64,000 nucleotides of DNA from Rhynchopus euleeides. Taxonomy: Eukaryota > Euglenozoa > Diplonemea > Diplonemida > Diplonemidae. The notes below the pieces were generated by a model. That model worked only from the letters and a program-made list of their open reading frames with translations. It searched no databases and was not told where the DNA came from. Positions 54,080-62,042 of this stretch are shown one piece after another. The stretch covers positions 558,001-622,000 of the forward strand of contig OY723313.1 in the NCBI GenBank assembly GCA_963210315.1. Reading direction: 5' to 3'. Both the position numbers and the translations under genes were made by a program. How positions within the stretch are numbered: the first letter of the stretch is position 1; every line of letters begins with the position of its first letter.

Positions 54080-54311
54080 GAATCATACCTTGGCCGGGCT
54101 ATCGCAGACAGGGGGCACACACACGTCGACTCGGCTATAGTTCTCCTGGTGGTGTGTGTGCGCAACGACAAGAAAGGCAAAGGCAATGGGTAGTGGGGGT
54201 GTTGATGGGAAGGGGGAAGGGGGACTTCCGGTTCAGCTTTTCCTCACTTGCAACGCGAAGGGGTTAAGAGATCCCGCGACAACCGCCAATTCAGGCTGTT
54301 GAGGCGAGGTC
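54080..54311 (-). repeat. Split direct repeat B2 (232 bp)
   Basis: Identical by eye to 54606-54837; both start GAATCATACCTTGGCCGGGC and end GGCTGTTGAGGCGAGGTC on the plus strand. Offset 526 bp. It forms the outer end of the family-1 tyrosine-recombinase retrotransposon. Confidence 0.85.
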
Positions 54312-54605
54312 CGGGGGATGGAGGGTGGGACAATAAAAGAAAGCGGACAAGACGAAGAGTGTTGGCCGCGGGGAGATTACCCTGATGAAGGGGGTGTTGT
54401 GTGGTGTGGTGTTAAATATATGTACAAAGTGTCCCGGGAAGGTGCATGGGCACAACATGGGGGGAGAGAGAGAGGGGAAAGGCAACAGGATTGGGGTTGT
54501 GGGGTGTCAGGGGTGATGAGGGGGATGGGGGTGTCAGGGGTGATGAGGGGGATGGGGGTGTCTGCTGCCAATGGCCTTGGGTCATATTCCCTCAGTAAAC
54601 TGTGA
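54312..54605 (-). repeat. Split direct repeat A2 (294 bp)
   Basis: The segment between the two B copies. Its inner end (minus-strand start TCACAGTTTACTGAGGGAAT) recurs exactly at 60995, where the homology runs 78 bp to 60918. It contains a tandem GGGGTGTCAGGGGTGATGAG repeat (two units here, one in the other fragment). Confidence 0.75.
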
Positions 54606-54837
54606 GAATCATACCTTGGCCGGGCTATCGCAGACAGGGGGCACACACACGTCGACTCGGCTATAGTTCTCCTGGTGGTGTGTGTGCGCAACGACAAGAA
54701 AGGCAAAGGCAATGGGTAGTGGGGGTGTTGATGGGAAGGGGGAAGGGGGACTTCCGGTTCAGCTTTTCCTCACTTGCAACGCGAAGGGGTTAAGAGATCC
54801 CGCGACAACCGCCAATTCAGGCTGTTGAGGCGAGGTC
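54606..54837 (-). repeat. Split direct repeat B1 (232 bp)
   Basis: Exact copy of 54080-54311 overlapping the last seven codons of the RT/RNase H ORF (..GDLASTA). B1-A2-B2 at the 3' end is the arrangement of PAT/Ngaro-type tyrosine-recombinase retrotransposons (A1 - ORFs - B1-A2-B2). Confidence 0.85.
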
Positions 54838-56526
54838 TCCGCCTGCCCCACCGCGAGTGAAGAAGCGCCGCACCGCAAGTGAAACCTGGTCCCGGGTTTC
54901 GGGAGAAGAAATGCAAGAGGGGGGGATACGGGAAGGGAGATCTGCCGGATTGGCAGAGGTGTGGACGTATCCAACGGAAAAAGACAAAACCTGGAGGGCT
55001 GTGAGGTATTCTACCGCCTCCAGGACGGACTTGTTAATAAGATTGCAGGCGGCACACAGCCGCTTGCGCACAACAGCTGCCACGGTCGTATTGTCGACCC
55101 AGATCTCTACAGCCCCCCCGCACACAGACCGGGGAAGGGCTCGCACTGTTTTGTTGAGGGCCATCGCCTCGAGAATGTTAATGTGCAGCTGGGACTCGGC
55201 TGCGGTCCACGAGTCACCAATGACCTGCATTTCTTGTGTAAAGGAATCTATTAAGACGCCACCCCAACCCTTGAGGGAGGCGTCAACAAAGCAAGTAAAA
55301 GACGGGGGTGTGGACTGAATAACTCTCCTGTGGGGGGGAACACGCGCAACCCCCACACACACACACCACTGCCGCAACTCCCGGCAGACCGATGGGGGGA
55401 TCCGCACAGGGTCAGGCGGCCGAAGGACCGCCCGGTTCAAAAAATTAGTCACCCGGCGGAGGAACTTGATCCCAAACCAGAACCTCCCCGGGGACACTCC
55501 CGAAATGGCGCTGGCGTGGAGCAACCTTCCACCCAGCGACTCCAGCTCACCAGCCGTCACCCTCTGCCAGTCCACGCTGTCCAGCTTCGCCATCAGCCTG
55601 TCCGACGGAGACACGGTCTGGGCAGCGTGGTCGAATGCCACCCCGAGAAACTCGTAGACCGTCGCCGTGTCCACCGAGTCAGACGGCTTCCATGTCGCAG
55701 CGCACGCCGCAGCCACCTTGTCCATCTGCCGCGTCGCCTCTTCGACACTGGTGCGGGGGCCGGTCAGACGCACGTTGTCGATCCAGACGTCGACCCCCAC
55801 CTCAGGCGCAGTGCAGAACTCCTGGCGGACGTAGTCCCGGTGCCCACCCACAACAGCAGCCAAAGTGTGCATCAGCTCGGGCGCACAACAGTGGCCCATG
55901 GGCAACCTCAGCAGCTCATACCAGTCCCCCGACTCGTCAGCGAAGCGAAAGAACCTCCGTGCAGGCGCAGGGATGGGGATCTGATAAAACCCGCACTTGA
56001 AATCCCGCGCCGACCCACACTCCGCAAACACCGCGTCGAGGTACCCCGAGATGTGCCCCAGGGGGACGTGTGCCGCGTAGGACTCCTCCAAGTTGTCGTT
56101 TGCCTGCTTGGTCCAGAGGATGAACCTCTGCCGCAACCCGGACGGCTTCTCCTCCATCACAGTAAAGGGCACGCACAGGGAGGGGCCCGGACCCGACGCA
56201 GGCCCAGCCACTCCGTTCTCCACCAGCAGCTCCGCATGCTTGTGTTGTAGATGCGAGGGGCGGGAGCGCCCCTCAGAGGGAGAAGGTGTAGAAGTGCCCG
56301 GCGGGGGTGCATCGGGGAACGTCAGCCGCCACACCTCGTCGAACCTGCGCCTCACAGTGGCGGTCATCCTCGCCCGCAGCGCCTCGACGTCCATCTCCGC
56401 CACAGAAGACACATGCAGGGGCGCACGGCGCTCCTCCTCCGTCGCCGGCAGCCTCGACTGGTGCGCACGCCGCGTCACCGAGTGCAGCCCCCGCTGCTTG
56501 CGGCAAAAGGACTCAGGGTCGGCCAT
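54817..56526 (-). CDS. Family-1 DIRS-like reverse transcriptase/RNase H
   Basis: 569 residues from ATG 56526. RT motifs: ARDFKCGFYQIPIP (catalytic Asp about 176), LRLPMGHCCAPELMH (about 207-221), VDVWIDNVRLTG (about 246-257; the usual second Asp of YxDD is Asn). Then an RNase H domain: FVDASLKGWGGVL (Asp about 416), NILEAMAL (Glu about 454), VEIWVDNTT (Asp about 479) and SANPADLPSR (Asp about 530). The RT-RNase H pair without integrase or protease, and these motif variants, fit the DIRS/Ngaro superfamily. No gag or recombinase for this copy is in the window; its 5' part is cut where family 2 begins about 260 bp upstream. It is in the same orientation as the B-A-B repeats that follow it. Confidence 0.85.
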   Translation of the reverse strand: MADPESFCRKQRGLHSVTRRAHQSRLPATEEERRAPLHVSSVAEMDVEALRARMTATVRRRFDEVWRLTFPDAPPPGTSTPSPSEGRSRPSHLQHKHAELLVENGVAGPASGPGPSLCVPFTVMEEKPSGLRQRFILWTKQANDNLEESYAAHVPLGHISGYLDAVFAECGSARDFKCGFYQIPIPAPARRFFRFADESGDWYELLRLPMGHCCAPELMHTLAAVVGGHRDYVRQEFCTAPEVGVDVWIDNVRLTGPRTSVEEATRQMDKVAAACAATWKPSDSVDTATVYEFLGVAFDHAAQTVSPSDRLMAKLDSVDWQRVTAGELESLGGRLLHASAISGVSPGRFWFGIKFLRRVTNFLNRAVLRPPDPVRIPPSVCRELRQWCVCVGVARVPPHRRVIQSTPPSFTCFVDASLKGWGGVLIDSFTQEMQVIGDSWTAAESQLHINILEAMALNKTVRALPRSVCGGAVEIWVDNTTVAAVVRKRLCAACNLINKSVLEAVEYLTALQVLSFSVGYVHTSANPADLPSRIPPSCISSPETRDQVSLAVRRFFTRGGAGGDLASTA

Positions 56527-56719
56527 CACAGATGCTGGCCACAGTGGGCCTGCTCACTAGTCGGAGTTCCCAAGGTTCCTGCCCCCCTCTCCCCTCGGTT
56601 CCATGCCATCTCTCCCCTTCTCTATTCGGTCACAGGAATGTTGGCTTGCAGTCCGTATAATTCTTGGGTTTTACACACAACCCCCCACACCTCAGGTAAC
56701 GACAAGCTCCAACTTACTT

Positions 56720-56781
56720 TCTCCCACGGACTGCGCAAAGCCTTTCTCTTTTTACACTTCAGAGAAGCAGTCCGTGGGAGA
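56720..56781 (+). promoter_or_regulatory. 15-bp perfect hairpin just upstream of the family-2 gag
   Basis: TCTCCCACGGACTGC (56720-56734) and GCAGTCCGTGGGAGA (56767-56781) are exact inverted repeats around a 32-nt loop. The distal arm ends 10 bp before the gag ATG at 56792, and the divergent RT/RNase H ORF starts at 56526. It could be a leader RNA structure or a terminal inverted repeat of the element. Confidence 0.55.
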
Positions 56782-56791
56782 AGCTCTTAAA

Positions 56792-57775
56792 ATGGAAGCG
56801 GTTACACAGATGCTCGACAGGCTCCACCAGCGCGGAGTGACCGAGATTGTGTACGAGGTCAGAGCATCCCCACAGGATGGCGACGAAATTGGGGGAGAGT
56901 ACTCTCGCCACGCGGGGGTGCTGCGAAAAAATGAGGACAACACGTACACCATCCTCTACACCCTGCCGTTAGAGGAACTCGATGAAGTCGAGCCCACGGG
57001 GTTGCAAGAATGCACCATCCCCGTGGTGGGGTTTGACTACGCCAACCTCAGATCGGTGCATGAATACGCGAGGAAGCAGACCAAGGCACAACTCGACCTC
57101 ATGAGAGAGTCGGTACTAGACCTCGCCAAGGCGGTCCGCGAAGGCGCCAAGCAGGCGGGGACTGGGGGGAAAGCGGGAGGTGAGGCCGGGGCGGCACAGG
57201 CGCAACCGGAGGGGAGCAGCCCCCCTGCCCAGGACCCCCCCAAGCTCCCGACAATCGGGAACCTGCAGTCGGCCCTCAGCCTGCCCAACATGAGGCCGGC
57301 TTGCGTCTCCCAGTGGCAGGGGTTTTTGAAGGCAGGAGGGGTGGCAGCGGCGCGGGAGATGATCCGAGACCTGAGGCTGCAGTTCGGGACATCGAACAAG
57401 GTGACCCACCTGAGCACGTGGGTCGCCCTCGCGCAGGAGGCTGCTGAGCGGGGGTTCTGGTCCACCACCGTGACCCAGATGGGGAACCAGCTGCTGCACG
57501 AGCTGGTGGTGAATGAGGCGTGGAAACAACACAGGATCCCCCGGGCGCAGGTGGAGGCGGAGATGCGGACGGCCGACACGGAAGCATCCGCTGCTGACCG
57601 GGCCATCGCCAAGCTGGCGGGGCGTGCACGCACGACGAAGGGGGGAAAGGGGGGCAACGGTGGCCCTCCCCAGTCTTTTCCCCCCCCGAATCGGTATTCC
57701 CCCTACCCCCACCACACATTTCAGGGAAAGGGGGGAAAGGGGGGGAAACCCCGGGGCAACACCAACTGGAATTAA
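56792..57775 (+). CDS. Family-2 Gag-like protein
   Basis: 327 residues from ATG 56792 (MEAVTQMLDRLHQRG), chosen because the upstream in-frame extension to 56603 crosses the hairpin and leader. The N-terminal half is globular; the middle (about 120-170) is Ala/Gly/Gln-rich; a conserved-looking helical block follows (MRPACVSQWQGFLKAGGVAA ... THLSTWVALAQEAAERGFWS). The C-terminus is a basic Gly/Lys tail (KGGKGGNGG ... GKGGKGGKPRG) that could bind nucleic acid in place of zinc knuckles. It is named Gag from position (first ORF, upstream of recombinase and RT) and the basic tail; no sequence family is recognised. The 3' 137 bp are duplicated at 63864-64000. Confidence 0.65.
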   Translation: MEAVTQMLDRLHQRGVTEIVYEVRASPQDGDEIGGEYSRHAGVLRKNEDNTYTILYTLPLEELDEVEPTGLQECTIPVVGFDYANLRSVHEYARKQTKAQLDLMRESVLDLAKAVREGAKQAGTGGKAGGEAGAAQAQPEGSSPPAQDPPKLPTIGNLQSALSLPNMRPACVSQWQGFLKAGGVAAAREMIRDLRLQFGTSNKVTHLSTWVALAQEAAERGFWSTTVTQMGNQLLHELVVNEAWKQHRIPRAQVEAEMRTADTEASAADRAIAKLAGRARTTKGGKGGNGGPPQSFPPPNRYSPYPHHTFQGKGGKGGKPRGNTNWN

Positions 57776-57798
57776 CACCGGCACTCGGCCAGGACATC

Positions 57799-58863
57799 AT
57801 GCAGGCACTCGGCCAAATCACGGCACTCTGCCAAAAACTGGGACAGGAAAGGCCCCCCCAACCCCCTACCCCCCCTCCCGCCCCCCAGAACATCGTCCAG
57901 AACACTCTGTCGGAGGTGTACACGCAAGCTGCGCCGGCAAGGACCCGGGCCAGGGACGACCACACTCTGTGGGAAGCAAAGGAACGGCTGGAAGAAGTCA
58001 TGAAAGAGAGCCTGGCGGAACGCACAATCTCCACCAGGGGTGGGCTATGGAAAAGACTGGAAAGTTGGTGTGTGACAGCAGACCTCTCCCTACCCCCCTC
58101 GGAAGATGCAGCAGTTCTGTTTCTGGCGGGAATGACCCACTTGACAACAAGCACAGTCAAAAATTATGCATCGGCAATAAACGCAGTCGGTCTGCAGCAG
58201 GGGAATTGGTCCCCGCTCCCCCTTCAGGGCTATGCCAACGCACTGGCTCGTGCGACCCCCTTTTCCCCCCCGAAGCAAGCTGTCCCCGCAAAAAAGGCCG
58301 AAGTGACCCAGGCGGTGTTTGTTCTGTTCACAAGGGGGCACGAGGTGGAGGCGAACCTGTTGTTGTTTCTGTGGAAGACAGCCTGCCGCTACCGCGATGC
58401 GGCAGATCTCACGGTAAAGGATGTGAAACCCACAGCATGTGGAACACGACTCGTGGTGGATTTTTACAGGTCAAAGGCAATCAAGACGACCCCATTTGTG
58501 GATCGCAGGTTCGCAGTTGCAGCGGGGGCGGGTTTGGAGCGTCTGATTGCGTTCGTGGTGGAGAAAAGACAGACATGCCCCTTGGAATCCCTTCTGTTCG
58601 GTGTCCCCCACTCCCAATTTCTGCGCCTTCTCCGCCAATGCCCCAACTGCCAAGAGTGGACGCTTCATTCACCCCGACGGGGGGCCCTGCAATTTCTAGC
58701 CACACTGGCAGCCAACGGTATCCTCCCCCCCCAGGACATCCCCAGGATTGCCAGGCACAAAACCGCGAACCCCATTCTTCCCCCCACCACCATGAGATAC
58801 CTCGCGAACGTGAACGAGGAGGTGGCCCTGGCCCTCTCCCCAGAGTGTTGTGCCCGTCTTTAA
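57799..58863 (+). CDS. Family-2 tyrosine recombinase
   Basis: 354 residues from ATG 57799, 23 bp after the gag stop. The C-terminal catalytic domain shows the tyrosine-recombinase tetrad: Arg in CRYRDAADLTVKDV (about 197-199), HSPRRGALQFLA (His 290, Arg 293), IARHKTANPIL (His 320) and Tyr 334 in TMRYLAN. The N-terminal part (about 55-160) matches a core-binding domain (TISTRGGLWKRLESWC, TSTVKNYASAINAVG). In these retrotransposons the recombinase inserts a circular DNA copy into the genome without a target duplication. It lies between gag and RT, unlike DIRS1/Ngaro, where it follows RT/RNase H. Identical copy on the minus strand at 62776-63840. Confidence 0.88.
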   Translation: MQALGQITALCQKLGQERPPQPPTPPPAPQNIVQNTLSEVYTQAAPARTRARDDHTLWEAKERLEEVMKESLAERTISTRGGLWKRLESWCVTADLSLPPSEDAAVLFLAGMTHLTTSTVKNYASAINAVGLQQGNWSPLPLQGYANALARATPFSPPKQAVPAKKAEVTQAVFVLFTRGHEVEANLLLFLWKTACRYRDAADLTVKDVKPTACGTRLVVDFYRSKAIKTTPFVDRRFAVAAGAGLERLIAFVVEKRQTCPLESLLFGVPHSQFLRLLRQCPNCQEWTLHSPRRGALQFLATLAANGILPPQDIPRIARHKTANPILPPTTMRYLANVNEEVALALSPECCARL

Positions 58864-58904
58864 CGGAACTTGGTGCCCCCCCCGAGCATAGTAGCCACTC
58901 CGGC

Positions 58905-59600
58905 ATGGGAAAACGGGTGTCCAGGGGTTCCCTTCCAACCCAAGAACAACTAAAAGCCCCGTTGCATTGCAAAAAAGTCCCTATTATTTCTATTCCTGAG
59001 GTACTTCGGATGGCCAAGGGGCCAGTGCGTGAAAGGATCAGCACACTGCTGGACATGACAGCCAACCCCCAGGCCATGGCGCGGGAGGTCTCAGAGCAGA
59101 GCTGGACCCCGGCAACTGTGAAACCCAAGAGCCAGGCCTTTTCTTCTCGTTTTTCGGTGCAGCTGGAAGAGGCAGGGCTGGTGCGGAGAGCCCCGGACTT
59201 TGATTTTGGCAAGAGAAACCCTGTTCTGGCTATTTCCCCTTTCGTTGTCTTCGAAGAAAAGCAGGGGTATGGCCCACACGGGGGCCGACTGAGGCCCATC
59301 ATGTGGACCAAAGACCACAACTCCCTCGCGGCAGCTTATGGATACCGCTGCCAAGTTGTTTTCCCCACCTCCCCAACAGTGTTGTCCAGGGTGGAATGCG
59401 AGTGCGCCTCCCAAAGAGACCTAGCGGCTTCCTTTTTTCAGATCCCCATTCCCGAAGAGTCTCAGAAATACTTCACATACCGTGATGACAAGGGGGAGGC
59501 ATACTGCCTGACCCGTTTGCCAATGGGGGCGTCGTGGTCCCCAGAGTTGATGCACCTGATCATGTATGCACTTTCCCACTGCTATCTCTCAACCCCCCCA
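58905..59600 (+). CDS. Family-2 reverse transcriptase, 5' frame
   Basis: Chosen start ATG 58905 (MGKRVSRGSLP), 41 bp after the recombinase stop; the same frame is open from 57513 and to 59852, so this start is a guess. RT content: KRNPVLAISPFVVFEEKQGY, LRPIMWTKDHNSL, ASQRDLAASFFQIPIP (catalytic Asp) and TRLPMGASWSPELMH. Homology then leaves this frame; the next RT motif is one base back (-1), beginning around the C-run at 59593-59599. The feature end marks the last base of the candidate slip site. Confidence 0.75.
59594..59600 (+). promoter_or_regulatory. Candidate -1 ribosomal frameshift heptamer C CCC CCA
   Basis: In the upstream frame, codons CCC (59595-59597) and CCA (59598-59600) preceded by C fit the X XXY YYZ slippery pattern. 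A -1 slip here joins the frame carrying motif B with the one carrying VDVYVDNVRYAG and RNase H. The mirrored copy is TGGGGGG at 62039-62045. No AG acceptor lies between the motifs, so an intron is unlikely. A one-base deletion in the C-run before duplication is the alternative. Confidence 0.45.
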
Positions 59601-60149
59601 CGGCGGTATTCTCTCCCTCCCCATCTACATCCACTCCGGAACTGTGCGTTGACGTGTATGTCGACAACGTGCGGTACGCGGGCACCTGGGAGCGTGTTCG
59701 GGAGGCAACGGCGGCGTTTGACGTGGCAGCGAGACGCGCCGGCGCGACGATATCTGAGGCGAGCGACGGTGACACGGAGTACGTCTTCCTCGGGTTCGGC
59801 TTCCACTGCCGTCGAGAGGTGGGCGTTGGGCCCAAGGTGGCGAGGAAGCTGAGGGCGGCGCGGGCGGACCTGATGGCTCAGGGCGAGACGAAGCCGAGGG
59901 TTAGGCGGTGCGACTTGGAATCCTTGGGTGGTCGTCTGGTGTGGGCCTCGCCCCTGGTGGTGCAGCCTCTGGGCAGGTTTATCGACGCCATCATCGCCCT
60001 GCGCCGCAACAGCAACGCATTGAACCGTGGTGCACACCCGGACGAAGAAGTACAGCTCTCCGCGCAAACGACTGAGGCGGCGGTGCGTTGGATCGACGCT
60101 GCGCTCCAACCGAGGATGTACAAGGAGTTCACCGAGATGAGCCGAGGCC
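59601..60149 (+). pseudogene. Family-2 RT 3' part, truncated by satellite
   Basis: In the -1 frame: PELCVDVYVDNVRYAG (motif C with Asn for the second Asp), TEYVFLGFGFHCRREV, RRCDLESLGGRLVWASPLV, and the connection region to EFTEMSRG. At 60149 coding changes into satellite sequence and the frame stops at 60160, so the whole RNase H domain is missing from this copy. The complete version is at 61092-62042 on the minus strand. Confidence 0.8.
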
Positions 60150-60153
60150 TCAT

Positions 60154-60917
60154 CACATAGGCCAGGAAAGGCCAAAATTTTCGACTTTTTTCGGAAATTT
60201 TCCGATTTTTCACAGTGTGGCAGTCCGCAGACACAGATTTTCGGGTCAGAAAAAAAAAATTTTGTCGACCCAAAAATTTCGGATTTTTTTCCGGAGGGTG
60301 TATGGTGACCATCCCGGAAATCCGAAAAAAACCTGATTTTTCCTGATTTTCGGATTTTTCTCGAAATTCGCCCTTGTGTCAACCAGTGGCAAATTTTTCG
60401 GAAAATCGGGAAAAAACAGGAAAATCCGGAAAATCATACACCCTCCTAGTGTCTGGGGGGTGATATGGCGGAAAATTTTTTGGGGTGTTTTTGGGTGAAA
60501 ATCCGGGCAGCCCGGGCCCTTTGGGACCACATAGGCCAGGAAAGGCCAAAATTTTCGACTTTTTTCGGAAATTTTCCGATTTTTCACAGTGTGGCAGTCC
60601 GCAGACACAGATTTTCGGGTCAGAAAAAAAAAATTTTGTCGACCCAAAAATTTCGGATTTTTTTCCGGAGGGTGTATGGTGACCATCCCGGAAATCCGAA
60701 AAAAACCTGATTTTTCCTGATTTTCGGATTTTTCTCGAAATTCGCCCTTGTGTCAACCAGTGGCAAATTTTTCGGAAAATCGGGAAAAAACAGGAAAATC
60801 CGGAAAATCATACACCCTCCTAGTGTCTGGGGGGTGATATGGCGGAAAATTTTTTGGGGTGTTTTTGGGTGAAAATCCGGGCAGCCCGGGCCCTTTGGGA
60901 CCACATAGGCCAGGAAA
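60154..60917. repeat. 374-bp satellite, two tandem monomers plus
   Basis: CACATAGGCCAGGAAAGG recurs at 60154, 60528 and 60902 (374-bp spacing). Monomers match those at 42165-45370 with single-base differences (GGGCAGCCCGGG here, GGGCAACCCGGG there). The array lies exactly between the truncated plus-strand RT and a fragment of the family-1 A repeat. Confidence 0.88.
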
Positions 60918-60995
60918 GGGGTGTCAGGGGTGATGAGGGGGATGGGGGTGTCTGCTGCCAATGGCCTTGGGTCATATTCCCTCAGTAAACTGTGA
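60918..60995 (-). repeat. Fragment of family-1 split repeat A
   Basis: 78 bp identical to 54528-54605, ending at the same base as A2's boundary with B1 (..CCCTCAGTAAACTGTGA). The minus-strand orientation puts the terminal bases of A outward, as expected for A1 at the 5' end of a family-1 element that has been interrupted by family 2 and satellite (inference). Confidence 0.7.
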
Positions 60996-61091
60996 CGCGC
61001 GGCTGAAGTCACCAAAGACGCAGGTCGCCGCAGGACGCAGCGGAAGAGCCGCGCGATCAGCGCCGAACGACACCCCTTCGCTACCCCTGCG

Positions 61092-62042
61092 CTACCTCCG
61101 GCTCGGCTTGTCTGCGGGGTTATCCCGTGATTTGATGTAGGCCCATTGCACCGCTGTGAAATATGATGACGTCAGCCCCAGGATCCGCATCACCTCTCTG
61201 TTCAGTGCCCGAGCCGGAGAATACCCGCGCTGCAGCGCCCCGATCACCGCGGTGTTGTCAAGGTACCACTTCACGTTGGCACCCCAGGCGTTCTCCCCGA
61301 CACACTCCTCCATGCCGTAGACCACAGCACGTGCCTCAAGCACCGCGATCCGCGTCGACCGCTGCTCCTCCGGCAGTTCGTCAGCCTCTTCCCAGGTCCA
61401 GCGTCGCCCAAACGATCGAAGAGCGCCGCCTGCTGACACCACAACACCGCACCCCGTCACCGAAGCATCCGACCAGATCTCTACCCCCCGGCCTCGGCTC
61501 ATCTCGGTGAACTCCTTGTACATCCTCGGTTGGAGCGCAGCGTCGATCCAACGCACCGCCGCCTCAGTCGTTTGCGCGGAGAGCTGTACTTCTTCGTCCG
61601 GGTGTGCACCACGGTTCAATGCGTTGCTGTTGCGGCGCAGGGCGATGATGGCGTCGATAAACCTGCCCAGAGGCTGCACCACCAGGGGCGAGGCCCACAC
61701 CAGACGACCACCCAAGGATTCCAAGTCGCACCGCCTAACCCTCGGCTTCGTCTCGCCCTGAGCCATCAGGTCCGCCCGCGCCGCCCTCAGCTTCCTCGCC
61801 ACCTTGGGCCCAACGCCCACCTCTCGACGGCAGTGGAAGCCGAACCCGAGGAAGACGTACTCCGTGTCACCGTCGCTCGCCTCAGATATCGTCGCGCCGG
61901 CGCGTCTCGCTGCCACGTCAAACGCCGCCGTTGCCTCCCGAACACGCTCCCAGGTGCCCGCGTACCGCACGTTGTCGACATACACGTCAACGCACAGTTC
62001 CGGAGTGGATGTAGATGGGGAGGGAGAGAATACCGCCGTGGG
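61092..62042 (-). CDS. Family-2 RT 3' part with complete RNase H
   Basis: Minus-strand copy in the downstream frame (entered by -1 shift near 62039-62045). It carries VDVYVDNVRYAG, FLGFGFHCRREV and SLGGRLVWASPL as in the plus copy, then an intact RNase H: VEIWSDASVTGCGVVV (Asp), AVLEARAVVYGM (Glu), VKWYLDNTAVIGAL (Asp) and SRDNPADKPSRR (Asp) immediately before the stop. Without frameshifting the first ATG of this frame is at 62105, which would lack the catalytic Asp motif A. Confidence 0.8.
   Translation of the reverse strand, partial: PTAVFSPSPSTSTPELCVDVYVDNVRYAGTWERVREATAAFDVAARRAGATISEASDGDTEYVFLGFGFHCRREVGVGPKVARKLRAARADLMAQGETKPRVRRCDLESLGGRLVWASPLVVQPLGRFIDAIIALRRNSNALNRGAHPDEEVQLSAQTTEAAVRWIDAALQPRMYKEFTEMSRGRGVEIWSDASVTGCGVVVSAGGALRSFGRRWTWEEADELPEEQRSTRIAVLEARAVVYGMEECVGENAWGANVKWYLDNTAVIGALQRGYSPARALNREVMRILGLTSSYFTAVQWAYIKSRDNPADKPSRR

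Larger units (their letters stand above)
57639..60149 (+). mobile_element. Family-2 YR retrotransposon, plus-strand copy (left arm of inverted duplication)
   Basis: Every base inspected matches the reverse complement of 61490-64000 (position x pairs with 121639-x). The copy includes the end of gag, the complete recombinase ORF and most of the RT, and stops abruptly at 60149 inside the RNase H-proximal coding region, where the 374-bp satellite begins. The right end of the duplication is set by the window edge, so it may extend further. Confidence 0.88.
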
